From IMG/VR virus record IMGVR_UViG_3300034066_001244, positions 1 to 38,175 of that record: a DNA stretch of 38,175 bases; one strand, 5' to 3'. Positions 7,929-15,454 of the stretch are shown here, in pieces; positions within the stretch are counted from its first letter, which is position 1; every line of letters starts with the position of its first letter. The DNA comes from a virus. Under the pieces are notes generated by a model. The model saw nothing but the letters and a program-made list of their open reading frames with translations, was not told the origin of the DNA and searched no databases. The position numbers and the translations under genes were made by a program.

Positions 7929-9627
7929 GACTATTCGTTGGAAAAACTTTTTGAGTACAGGAACGCAGTACACTGAAGTTGACTTTACAAAAAATAAAAC
8001 AAATCTCATTGTAGGTACAAATGGAGCAGGAAAAAGCACTGTTCTAGACGCACTGACTTTTTCTTTGTTTGGAAAACCATTTCGTAAGATTAATAAACCT
8101 CAACTTGTTAATTCTGTAAATGAAAAAGACTGTAGGGTTGAGGTGGAATTTACTATTGGAAATACTGAGTGGAAAGTTGTAAGAGGAATTAAGCCAGCGA
8201 TTTTTGAGATTTGGAGAAATAATAGTGCTCTAGATCAATCTTCGGCTGCTTTGGATCAACAAAAGTGGTTGGAACAAAATGTTCTTAAAATGAACTATAA
8301 GTCCTTTACCCAAATTGTAATTTTGGGTTCTAGTACTTTTGTTCCTTTTATGCAACTTTCTGCAGCTCACCGTAGAGAGGTGATCGAAGATCTTCTTGAC
8401 ATTAAAATCTTTTCATCTATGAATACGGTGATCAAGGAAAAGATTCGCCAAATAAAAGAAGAAATTAAAGTTTTTGAATTGAAGAAAGAATCTCTTCTTG
8501 ATAAAGTCAAGATGCAGCAAAGTTTTATTGAGGAACTTGAAAATAGGGGAAAGAAAGATATTGATGATAAACACGTTTCTATCATGTCTTTGTCTGAGGA
8601 AATCGGTCATTTGATGGAAGATAATTCTTCTTTAGAAGAACCTCTTTATGGGCATATTAGAGAGCAAGATAAACTGGTGGGATATGCAGATAAACTTCGT
8701 AAGTTGGGAAACCTAAAGGGCAAAATCTCTCAAAAGGTATCAACAATTACTAAAGAGCATAAGTTCTTCACAGAGAATACGGTATGCCCTACCTGCACAC
8801 AGTCTATCGAAGAGACCTTCAGAATAAATAGAATTAACGACGCTCAATCTAAAGCAAAGGAGTTGCAATCTGGATATAAAGAACTAGAGGAGGCAATTAA
8901 AGAGGAAGAAGAACGAGAGCGTCAATTCAATACTCTGTCTAAGGAGATTTCAAAACTAACGAATGGCATTTCTCAAAATAATATTAAGATTAACGGATTA
9001 CGGAGACAAATCCAAAATCTTGAAAAGGAAATTCAAGTTCTTACCGAGAACCTTGCAAACCGAAATTCTGAACATGAGAAGTTAGAATCCTTCAAAGACA
9101 ATCTAAAAACTACATACGACGAACTAGCTTCCAAAAAAGACACAATCAACTATTACGATTTTTCGTATAGTTTGCTCAAAGACGGTGGAGTAAAGTCCAA
9201 AATCATTAAGAAGTATCTACCGCTGATAAATCAGCAAGTCAACCGTTATCTTCAGATGATGGATTTCTATATTAACTTCACACTTGATGAGGAATTTAAC
9301 GAAACCGTCCAGTCGCCTATTCACGAAGATTTTTCATATGCTTCTTTTAGTGAAGGAGAAAAACAAAGAATCGATTTAGCACTTCTTTTTACTTGGAGAG
9401 AAGTTGCGAGAATGAAAAACTCTGTCAACACTAACTTAATGATTCTTGATGAAATTTTTGATAGTTCTTTGGATTCTACTGGAACTGAAGAGTTTCTTAA
9501 AATTATTCGTTATGTAATCAAAGACGCAAATATTTTTGTAATCTCACACAAGACTGGTATGGAGGACAAATTTGAAAGTGTCATAAACTTTGAGAAAGTC
9601 AAAGGTTTTTCGCATATGGTGGTCTGA
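7915..9627 (+). CDS. 46: Recombination endonuclease subunit gp46 (Rad50-like)
   Basis: gp46 is the SMC/Rad50-type ATPase partner of gp47. Walker A GTNGAGKST lies at about 34-42. The zinc-hook CPTC is at 291-294, between two long coiled-coil arms. The ABC signature FSEGEKQRIDLAL and Walker B LMILDEIFDSSLD are near the C-terminus. The 570 residues fit the family. The ATG overlaps the previous gene's end by 14 bases. A terminator hairpin lies about 130 bases downstream. Confidence 0.95.
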   Translation: MILFKTIRWKNFLSTGTQYTEVDFTKNKTNLIVGTNGAGKSTVLDALTFSLFGKPFRKINKPQLVNSVNEKDCRVEVEFTIGNTEWKVVRGIKPAIFEIWRNNSALDQSSAALDQQKWLEQNVLKMNYKSFTQIVILGSSTFVPFMQLSAAHRREVIEDLLDIKIFSSMNTVIKEKIRQIKEEIKVFELKKESLLDKVKMQQSFIEELENRGKKDIDDKHVSIMSLSEEIGHLMEDNSSLEEPLYGHIREQDKLVGYADKLRKLGNLKGKISQKVSTITKEHKFFTENTVCPTCTQSIEETFRINRINDAQSKAKELQSGYKELEEAIKEEEERERQFNTLSKEISKLTNGISQNNIKINGLRRQIQNLEKEIQVLTENLANRNSEHEKLESFKDNLKTTYDELASKKDTINYYDFSYSLLKDGGVKSKIIKKYLPLINQQVNRYLQMMDFYINFTLDEEFNETVQSPIHEDFSYASFSEGEKQRIDLALLFTWREVARMKNSVNTNLMILDEIFDSSLDSTGTEEFLKIIRYVIKDANIFVISHKTGMEDKFESVINFEKVKGFSHMVV

Positions 9628-9641
9628 ATCACTCAAGAACA

Positions 9642-9908
9642 ATGCAAGTCCCAAACTGGAAGCATCATTCCAAGAAAGAACAAAAACGAAAACTTAAACC
9701 GCAAGCACTTCGGCAAGCAAAAGCACGACTCGCCCAGTTCAAAAAGCGTCACACGGGTCGCCCAAAAGGCGACCTTTCGTTTTATGATGGTCTCATACGA
9801 AACGAATCCTATGGCAGTCTCTCACGAAATCAAATCCCAACTTGCCAAACTGCTTGCTACAGAAGATCTGGTGGTGGAGCACAAAAAGGTCTCTACTGCT
9901 TGCTTTAA
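9642..9908 (+). CDS. Small very basic ORF, doubtful
   Basis: This frame begins 15 bases after gp46 and could encode 88 residues. The first 35 or so are rich in lysine and arginine (KPQALRQAKARLAQFKKR) and look protein-like. The remainder crosses a strong terminator hairpin and then runs out of frame through the first 98 bases of the vWA gene. It may be a real small gene that has lost its original stop codon, or chance. No ribosome-binding site is clear. Confidence 0.3.
   Translation: MQVPNWKHHSKKEQKRKLKPQALRQAKARLAQFKKRHTGRPKGDLSFYDGLIRNESYGSLSRNQIPTCQTACYRRSGGGAQKGLYCLL
9757..9780 (+). terminator. Intrinsic terminator after gp46
   Basis: A perfect 7-bp GC-rich stem (GGTCGCC / GGCGACC) with a CAAAA loop is followed by TTTCGTTTT. 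It ends the 55-47-46 transcript. The -10 box of the next gene begins right after the T tail. Confidence 0.8.
9783..9788 (+). promoter_or_regulatory. Candidate -10 box TATGAT of the vWA gene
   Basis: TATGAT lies directly downstream of the terminator and 22 bases before the ATG at 9811. No good -35 element is visible 17 bases upstream. The terminator-then-promoter arrangement matches that before the AAA+ ATPase gene at 12750. Confidence 0.4.
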
Positions 9909-11997
9909 TGTCCATACTCGCGTTCTGACTCTGCCTTTGTGGGAAAAAGCAAGCAGTCTCGTGTATGACCTTCTGGTGGGTCACGAGGTTGGTCATGCTC
10001 TCTTTACTCCAGATGAGGATTGGACCGAGACTGTAAAGGTTCCTCTACAGTTTGTGAATGTTGTTGAGGATGCTCGTATTGAAAAACTGATGAAACGCAA
10101 GTACGCTGGACTTGCAAAGACTTTCTTTAATGCTTATAAAGAACTGAACGAAGAAGATTTTTTCAAACTTGAAGAAGAGGATATTTCTACTTTCAATCTT
10201 GCAGACCGTGCAAACCTTTATTTTAAGATTGGTAATTTTATTACTCTGGATTTCAAACCAGAAGAGCAAGAAATTATTAATCTGATTGGTGCTTGTGAAA
10301 GTTTTGCAGATGCGCTAATTGCTGCAGAAGAACTTTATAAGTATTGTAAGAAAGAAAAAGAGAAACGCCAAAAGGTTGCTGACTTTGATTCCCATGAGAT
10401 TAAAGGAAATTCTCAGTCTCCTGCAAGTGATTTTGTGGAGAGTAATGACTCCTCCTCCGAACAAGAAGGTGAGAGTGATAACTCTTCCAATCAGGAGTCA
10501 TCTGAGTCCTATGGTGGAACCGCTCAAGGTGATGAAACTCCAGTAAAATCTGAAAAAACTCAAGATGAACCTAAAGTTCGCACTGCGGAATCTTTAGAGG
10601 ATAATATTCGTGACCTTGTTGGTAATAATCTGGATGAAAATGTTTATATTGAGGTTCCTCAAGTAAATCTTAGTACTATTGTTGGTAAAAACTTTGAAGT
10701 TCACAAAGATATTGATGATTCATTTACTCATCAGCAAAAAATTCATAATGAACATGCTGAGAGACAAAATTATACTCCAGCAAACCTTTATAAAGAATCT
10801 GATATTGACTTCAAAAAGTTCAAGTCTTCTGCACAGAAGGAAGTTAATTATCTAGTGAAAGAGTTTGAGTGTCGCAAGGCAGCTGATCAGTATGCTCGCG
10901 CATCAACTGCTCGCACTGGTGTTCTTGATACTTCGCGTCTTCATACCTACAAATATAACGAAGATCTCTTTAAAAAAGTCTCTGTGATTCCTGATGGTAA
11001 GAATCATGGTCTGGTATTTGTTCTGGACTGGAGTGGTTCTATGTGTGATGTGATGCTTGATACTTGCAAACAACTTTTTAATCTTGTTTGGTTCTGCAAG
11101 AAAGTTTCCATTCCTTTTGAGGTTTATGCTTTCACTAATGAATGGCGTCGTGGTGAGTATGATTATGAAAATGATCGTTATCTTGCCGCAGACCGCACTC
11201 CCCACTATCAGAAGAAAGATGGACTTTTAGTTGTTGATGAAACTTTTGCTATGATGAATATTCTTACTAGTAAAGTTTCTGGTAAAGAACTGGAACACCA
11301 AATGCTTAACATTTGGCGTCTTGCTTATTGTTTTGGTAGAACTTATAGTTCTCCTTATACTTACTCAAATCGTCTTGCTCTATCTGGAACTCCTCTGAAT
11401 GAAGCACTAATTGCTCTTCATCAAATTCTTCCTAAGTTTCAAAAGGAGAATAAACTGCAGAAAGTTCAGTGTATTGTTCTGACTGATGGTGAAGCAAATC
11501 AACTCGTTCATCATAAAGAAGTCAAACGTCAGTGGGAAAAGAAACCATTTCTTGGAACTGGATATATTAATCCCATGAGCACATTTCTCCGTGACCGCAA
11601 ACTTGGAACTACCTATCAACTTAGATATTGTTATCATGAGTTTACTGATGTTCTTCTCAGGAATCTGAAAGATAAGTTCACTTCTATAAACTTTATTGGT
11701 ATTCGTGTTCTTGAAAGTCGCCATTTTAGTCGGTTTGTTCAAATGTATCACTCCCAACTTGATAAGCAGTATGAGAAAATCCAAAGTGATTGGAAGAAAC
11801 TGAAGAGTTTCACTATTACCAACTCTGGTTATGATGCATACTTTGGAATGTCTGCATCTGCACTTGCTCAAGATACTGAGTTTGATGTTCATGAATGTGC
11901 AACTAAAGCACAAATCAAATCTGCTTTTGTCAAGTCTCTGAAGACTAAAAAACTAAATAAAAAAGTATTAGGAGAATTTATTTCTTTGGTAGCATGA
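9811..11997 (+). CDS. von Willebrand A protein with HExxH motif (CobT-like)
   Basis: This is a protein of about 728 residues. Near the N-terminus HEVGHAL (58-62 for HEVGH) followed about 30 residues later by NVVEDARIE has the layout of a zinc metallopeptidase. A low-complexity S/E/D/Q-rich linker sits at about 205-260. The C-terminal half is a vWA domain with the MIDAS motif DWSGS at 406-410, a SGTPL threonine and LTDGE. CobT and other MoxR partners have this vWA layout, and a CobS/MoxR-like ATPase follows at 12750, so the two probably act together. I chose the ATG at 9811 because the -10 box overlaps the upstream ATG at 9784. The substrate is unknown. Confidence 0.85.
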   Translation: MAVSHEIKSQLAKLLATEDLVVEHKKVSTACFNVHTRVLTLPLWEKASSLVYDLLVGHEVGHALFTPDEDWTETVKVPLQFVNVVEDARIEKLMKRKYAGLAKTFFNAYKELNEEDFFKLEEEDISTFNLADRANLYFKIGNFITLDFKPEEQEIINLIGACESFADALIAAEELYKYCKKEKEKRQKVADFDSHEIKGNSQSPASDFVESNDSSSEQEGESDNSSNQESSESYGGTAQGDETPVKSEKTQDEPKVRTAESLEDNIRDLVGNNLDENVYIEVPQVNLSTIVGKNFEVHKDIDDSFTHQQKIHNEHAERQNYTPANLYKESDIDFKKFKSSAQKEVNYLVKEFECRKAADQYARASTARTGVLDTSRLHTYKYNEDLFKKVSVIPDGKNHGLVFVLDWSGSMCDVMLDTCKQLFNLVWFCKKVSIPFEVYAFTNEWRRGEYDYENDRYLAADRTPHYQKKDGLLVVDETFAMMNILTSKVSGKELEHQMLNIWRLAYCFGRTYSSPYTYSNRLALSGTPLNEALIALHQILPKFQKENKLQKVQCIVLTDGEANQLVHHKEVKRQWEKKPFLGTGYINPMSTFLRDRKLGTTYQLRYCYHEFTDVLLRNLKDKFTSINFIGIRVLESRHFSRFVQMYHSQLDKQYEKIQSDWKKLKSFTITNSGYDAYFGMSASALAQDTEFDVHECATKAQIKSAFVKSLKTKKLNKKVLGEFISLVA
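11952..11959 (+). promoter_or_regulatory. Candidate late promoter ACTAAATA inside the vWA gene end
   Basis: ACTAAATA followed by AAAAAAGTATT resembles the late leaders before the genes at 26431 and 38027. It lies 35 bases before the start of the internal-protein-like gene at 11994, which would need late expression if packaged. The match is inside coding sequence, so chance is possible. Confidence 0.35.
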
Positions 11998-12512
11998 AAA
12001 CATTCCAAGAATTTATAGCAGAGTGCTGCTCAATCCAAGAAACTTCTCTGAATAGAGTTCGCTCAAAATCAGAGAAGGGTGGTATGGCAATCATGTCTGC
12101 TCAAAGAGGTGATAAGTCAAAAACAGAAAACAAAGCACGTTCAAAACAACTAGAAAAAGATATTAGAGGTGCTGGTCTTCCCGGACCTACTAAAGTATCT
12201 GGACGTTATACTGAGAACCCAGGAACACCCCAAGAGAAAAAAGTTGGCGAGAAATCACACGTAATTTCTTCTGGTAAGAAAGGTAAAAGGGCATTCAAGA
12301 AAGCAGTCACTAAGCTTGGTAAAAAGTACAATCAAGATTCTGTTCTGATTCAAAAGAAACCAAAAGGTGGCGCTCAACTGGTTGGTACTAATAAGTCTTG
12401 GCCAGGTGAGGGTAAACGTGTTAAAGTTGGTAAAATGAACCCAGGCAGGACTGGAGAATTTGATACTAAAGTCAAGAACAAAACATTTACTTATGAAGAG
12501 TATGAAAACTAA
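11994..12512 (+). CDS. Candidate capsid-packaged internal protein
   Basis: The 172-residue basic protein begins MKTFQEFIAE, nearly identical to the capsid-targeting sequence of T4 internal proteins IPI-IPIII (MKTYQEFIAE). Residues I-A-E at 8-10 form a consensus gp21 cut site. The body has a segment (about 48-120) with NKARSKQLEKDI, GEKSHVI and LGKKYNQDSVLI that recalls DUF3293-like proteins, a tentative match. The gene overlaps the vWA gene by four bases (ATGA) and precedes the small gene at 12502. In T4, internal proteins are packaged, cleaved and injected, and IPI* blocks a restriction enzyme. A similar role here is inference. Confidence 0.75.
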   Translation: MKTFQEFIAECCSIQETSLNRVRSKSEKGGMAIMSAQRGDKSKTENKARSKQLEKDIRGAGLPGPTKVSGRYTENPGTPQEKKVGEKSHVISSGKKGKRAFKKAVTKLGKKYNQDSVLIQKKPKGGAQLVGTNKSWPGEGKRVKVGKMNPGRTGEFDTKVKNKTFTYEEYEN

Positions 12513-12687
12513 ATTTCCATTTGAGCACGTCGTAAAATACGACACTAAAGAAGTATGGATTAAATGTAGTAGTAGTACAACTGCTATGGGTATCCCTGCA
12601 CTTGTAGAAAAGTATTATCCGGGATATGTGGGTCATATTGCTAGTTCTGATTACCTTGAAGAACTCAGGAACCAGTTGGTAAACTGA
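12502..12687 (+). CDS. Small protein of unknown function
   Basis: A 61-residue protein that I do not recognise, reading KFPFEHVVKYDTKEVWIKC at its start. The ATG at 12502 overlaps the previous gene by 11 bases; an ATG at 12493 is an alternative start three codons upstream. It ends five bases before a terminator. The overlap and intact frame up to the terminator suggest a true gene translated with its upstream neighbour. Confidence 0.55.
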   Translation: MKTKFPFEHVVKYDTKEVWIKCSSSTTAMGIPALVEKYYPGYVGHIASSDYLEELRNQLVN

Positions 12688-12692
12688 CCACG

Positions 12693-12716
12693 GGGGGTCC
12701 TTTTGACTCCCTTTTT
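12693..12716 (+). terminator. Intrinsic terminator before the AAA+ ATPase gene
   Basis: GGGGGTC (12693-12699) pairs with GACTCCC (12705-12711) across a CTTTT loop with one G-T pair, followed by five T. The stem contains TTGACT, which also occurs as a -35 element elsewhere in the window. Confidence 0.8.
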
Positions 12717-12720
12717 CGTT

Positions 12721-12726
12721 TATAAT
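12721..12726 (+). promoter_or_regulatory. TATAAT -10 box of the AAA+ ATPase gene
   Basis: A perfect TATAAT lies 24 bases before the ATG at 12750, just after the terminator. The TTGACT within the terminator is only 12 bases upstream, too close for a standard -35, so the -35 is unclear. Confidence 0.55.
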
Positions 12727-12749
12727 GACTAGGTTGAAACAAAACAAAC

Positions 12750-13868
12750 ATGACACTCTCTTCCGACTACATCCGCACTTCTCTTCAAGCACTCTATGGT
12801 AACAATGTTACTGGCGCAGATATTCGTGCGTGGTGTGTTCTGAATGATTCTAACTACCAGACTGTGACTAAAAAACTAGATCAATTTAAAGTTGGTCGTG
12901 GTAAGTGGAATCTTGAAGTAACTCAACAAAAAGTAGAAGAAATCGAACGTACTTTCCAAGCACCTGCTGTGGTTCCTCCTGTAGAGCAAAACCTTATTCC
13001 TGATAAAGATGATACCTTCGTCAAGTTTGGTAACTTTGGTGATATTAAAAAAATTATTCAGTCCCGTATCTTTTATCCTGCGTTCATTACGGGTCTTTCG
13101 GGTAACGGTAAAACGTTCTCGGTGGAGCAGGCGTGTTCTCAACTTAAGCGTGAACTGATTCGTGTCAACATTACCATTGAGACTGATGAGGATGATTTGA
13201 TCGGTGGTTTCCGTCTTGTGAATGGAGAGACTGTTTGGCACAATGGTCCTGTGGTGGAAGCACTTGAGCGTGGCGCTGTGTTGCTTCTGGATGAGATTGA
13301 CCTTGCATCTAATAAGATTCTGTGTCTCCAGTCTATTCTGGAAGGTAAGGGGGTTTTTCTGAAAAAGATTGGACGTTACGTTAAACCTGCCGCTGGTTTC
13401 AATGTAGTAGCTACTGCCAACACCAAGGGTAAGGGTTCTGATGACGGACGCTTCATCGGCACAAACGTTCTCAACGAAGCATTCCTTGAGCGTTTCCCTG
13501 TGACCCTTGAGCAGTCCTATCCCGCTCCCAGCACCGAGCAGAAGATCCTGGAAGGCGTCTCTCTAGACCTTGGCGTGGAAGACCGCGATTTCTGCAAGCG
13601 CCTTGTGGACTGGGCAGACATCATTCGCAAGACCTTCTACGATGGTGGCATTGAAGAAATCATCAGTACCCGTCGCCTAGTTCACATTATCCGCGCTTAC
13701 AGCATCTTCCAAGATAAGGCAAAGGCAATCCAAGTGTGTGTGAACCGATTTGATGACGAAACCAAGCAAGCATTCCTTGAACTTTATGATAAGGTGGACG
13801 CTGATTTCCAAATGCCTCCTCAACCTGAACTGACTGTAGAATACGTTGACTATCCTCCTCAAATTTGA
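12750..13868 (+). CDS. cobS: CobS/MoxR-like AAA+ ATPase
   Basis: Cyanomyoviruses commonly carry this gene annotated cobS, after the ATPase subunit of aerobic cobaltochelatase. The 372-residue protein has Walker A GLSGNGKT at 115-122, Walker B VLLLDEID at 177-184 and a sensor-1 ATANT at 221-225. About 100 N-terminal residues form a separate domain. MoxR-type ATPases remodel targets together with vWA proteins, and such a partner lies at 9811. No cobalamin chelatase catalytic subunit is present here, so a chelatase function is not supported by this window. It has its own host-type promoter. Confidence 0.9.
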   Translation: MTLSSDYIRTSLQALYGNNVTGADIRAWCVLNDSNYQTVTKKLDQFKVGRGKWNLEVTQQKVEEIERTFQAPAVVPPVEQNLIPDKDDTFVKFGNFGDIKKIIQSRIFYPAFITGLSGNGKTFSVEQACSQLKRELIRVNITIETDEDDLIGGFRLVNGETVWHNGPVVEALERGAVLLLDEIDLASNKILCLQSILEGKGVFLKKIGRYVKPAAGFNVVATANTKGKGSDDGRFIGTNVLNEAFLERFPVTLEQSYPAPSTEQKILEGVSLDLGVEDRDFCKRLVDWADIIRKTFYDGGIEEIISTRRLVHIIRAYSIFQDKAKAIQVCVNRFDDETKQAFLELYDKVDADFQMPPQPELTVEYVDYPPQI

Positions 13869-13874
13869 TAGAAT
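13846..13874 (+). promoter_or_regulatory. Promoter TTGACT-17-TAGAAT for the clamp operon
   Basis: TTGACT (13846-13851), exactly 17 bases, and TAGAAT (13869-13874) lie over the end of the ATPase gene. The same two hexamers with the same spacing recur before the gp43 operon at 18674. Transcription would start at about 13881 and run into the DUF3310-like and gp45 genes. Confidence 0.7.
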
Positions 13875-13879
13875 GTTGT

Positions 13880-13906
13880 GAGGTAAAAAGTGCCTCTTCT
13901 TTTTTT
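13880..13906 (+). terminator. Short terminator hairpin after the AAA+ ATPase
   Basis: GAGGT and GCCTC form a 5-bp stem (one G-T pair) followed by a long T-rich run. It should end the ATPase transcript. It begins at about the start site of the overlapping promoter, so RNA from that promoter is probably not stopped by it. Confidence 0.55.
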
Positions 13907-13933
13907 ATGTTTGATTCAAATTTTACTATTACT

Positions 13934-14257
13934 ATGCCTGAAAACACAAACACAAACACAAACACAAACACAAATGCTAATGGTTTCTGGAAATACAACG
14001 AAGACAAAATCCTGAAACAACTTGAACAATATATTGCTGGTACTTATGGTCAGCATTATGTTGATAGGACTGGCGGTGGAACTGAACAAACCCTTGATAA
14101 GATTAAACATAATCGTCGTGAAGGTTTCTGTGCTGGTAACATCACTAAGTACACTGATCGTTATGATACAAAAGGAACTCCTCGTGCCGACTTGTTCAAA
14201 GTATTGCACTACACTATTCTTTTGATTAATCATCTCAATCTCGTTGAAAACAAGTAA
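13934..14257 (+). CDS. DUF3310-like protein with Asn-Thr repeat
   Basis: A 107-residue protein. After a run of Asn-Thr pairs (residues 4-13) comes a domain with FCAGNITKYTDRYDTKG and DLFKVLHY, which resembles DUF3310. DUF3310 is a small phage domain also linked to T7 gp1.7, a nucleotide kinase. I chose the ATG at 13934; ATGs upstream at 13907 and the frame from 13865 cross the terminator. It is the first gene of the replication transcript that goes on to gp45. Function is not established here. Confidence 0.7.
   Translation: MPENTNTNTNTNTNANGFWKYNEDKILKQLEQYIAGTYGQHYVDRTGGGTEQTLDKIKHNRREGFCAGNITKYTDRYDTKGTPRADLFKVLHYTILLINHLNLVENK
13944..13974 (+). repeat. ACAAAC hexanucleotide repeat
   Basis: About five tandem copies of a six-base ACAAAC unit encode the Asn-Thr pairs near the start of the DUF3310-like protein. 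Slippage by whole units would keep the frame, so length may vary between strains without breaking the gene. Confidence 0.85.
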
Positions 14258-14274
14258 AACTCAAACCTCAAATT

Positions 14275-14940
14275 ATGAAACTCTCTGATAAAACTCTGAC
14301 TCTTCTAAAGAACTTCTCTTCTATTAATCAGTCTATTCTGTTTAAGGAAGGTAGTTCTCTTCGTACTATTTCTGTAATGAAGAATATTCTTGCAGAGGCG
14401 ACGATTGAAGAAGAACTCCCTAAAGATTTTGGTATCTATGATTTGAACCAGTTTCTGAACGGACTTAACCTCCATCAAAATGCCGAACTTGACTTTGAAA
14501 ACGATAATTATGTTGTTATTCGTGAAGGAAGGTCACGCTCAAAATATTTCTTTGCGGATCCTAATGTAATCGTCACTCCTCCCGACAAATCTATTTCACT
14601 TCCTTCAGAAGATGTTTGTTTCGTTCTTGATACCAAGGAACTTGATAAACTCCTTAAAGCTGCTGCTGTGTATCAACTTCCTGACCTGTCTGTGGTTGGT
14701 GAAGCAGGTGTGGTAAAACTGGTGGTTCGTGATAAAAAGAACGATACATCCAATGACTTCTCCGTGATTGTTGGCGAAACTGACGAGGTATTCACCTTTA
14801 ATTTTAAAGTTGAGAACATTAAGATTATTCCTGGTTCATATGAGGTTGTGATTTCTTCTAAACTTTTGTCACGGTTTAAGAATACTGGGTTCGATGTGAC
14901 CTATTATATTGCTATGGAACCTGATTCTACTTTTGGTTGA
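14275..14940 (+). CDS. 45: DNA polymerase sliding clamp gp45
   Basis: gp45 is the trimeric clamp that holds gp43 on DNA and, in T4, also activates gp55-directed late transcription. The 221-residue length fits the family, and the sequence begins with a helix (MKLSDKTLTLLKNFSSINQS) as in T4 gp45. It is followed in order by gp44 and gp62, the loader, with two other genes interposed. It overlaps the next ATG by one base. Confidence 0.93.
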   Translation: MKLSDKTLTLLKNFSSINQSILFKEGSSLRTISVMKNILAEATIEEELPKDFGIYDLNQFLNGLNLHQNAELDFENDNYVVIREGRSRSKYFFADPNVIVTPPDKSISLPSEDVCFVLDTKELDKLLKAAAVYQLPDLSVVGEAGVVKLVVRDKKNDTSNDFSVIVGETDEVFTFNFKVENIKIIPGSYEVVISSKLLSRFKNTGFDVTYYIAMEPDSTFG

Positions 14941-15452
14941 TGAACATCTTCGTTACTTCTCCTTGGCCCGCTGAGAGTGCCATTTGCCTTCCAGACAAAC
15001 ACGTTGTCAAAATGCCTCTAGAGTGCTGTCAGATGCTCTCTATCGTGGCTTCCGAGAAGTGGGGTTATGGGTACGGCACTCTCCCCAAGGCAGATGGAAC
15101 CCCTTACAAGACCGAGAAAGGAGCATTCCGCAATCATCCCTGCACCAAGTGGGCAATGGAGAGTATCCATAATGCCTACTGGTTAATTAAGTGGGGACTG
15201 AACTTGTCTGACGAATACTGCCTGCGGTATAATAAAACTCACTCTTGTTATAAAACTCTTGTGGAGGCATATTACTTGTTTCCAAAGGGTAAGATTACAG
15301 AAGTGACTCCATTTGCTCGTGCTATGCCCGAGGAGTGGAAGTTTGACGACACTATTGATACATTTGAAGCATACAGGAAATATATCGCATCCAAACCTTG
15401 GGTTGCTGATAATTACCTTCGTATGCCCGAACGAAAACCTGATTGGATTTAA
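14940..15452 (+). CDS. Pyr_excise-like protein (possible pyrimidine-dimer glycosylase)
   Basis: The 170-residue protein starts MNIFVTSPWPAESA and contains KHVVKMPLECCQML, HPCTKWAMES and DEYCLRYNKTH. This set recalls a phage family grouped with T4 endonuclease V (Pyr_excise), which removes UV-induced thymine dimers. Similarity to DenV itself is low by eye, so enzymatic activity is uncertain. The ATG at 14940 overlaps the TGA of gp45; a TTG at 14937 is less likely. A repair gene would suit a phage of sunlit water. It separates gp45 from gp44. Confidence 0.55.
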   Translation: MNIFVTSPWPAESAICLPDKHVVKMPLECCQMLSIVASEKWGYGYGTLPKADGTPYKTEKGAFRNHPCTKWAMESIHNAYWLIKWGLNLSDEYCLRYNKTHSCYKTLVEAYYLFPKGKITEVTPFARAMPEEWKFDDTIDTFEAYRKYIASKPWVADNYLRMPERKPDWI

Positions 15453-15454
15453 TT

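Noticed and set aside
12750-13868. Reading the CobS-like gene and the vWA gene as a cobalamin chelatase
   Set aside because: The catalytic CobN subunit is absent and the motifs only show a generic MoxR/vWA pair; the name cobS is kept for convention only.
13865-13933. Longer start of the DUF3310-like gene at 13865
   Set aside because: It would cross the terminator T-run and begin before the predicted RNA start; the ATG at 13934 is simpler.
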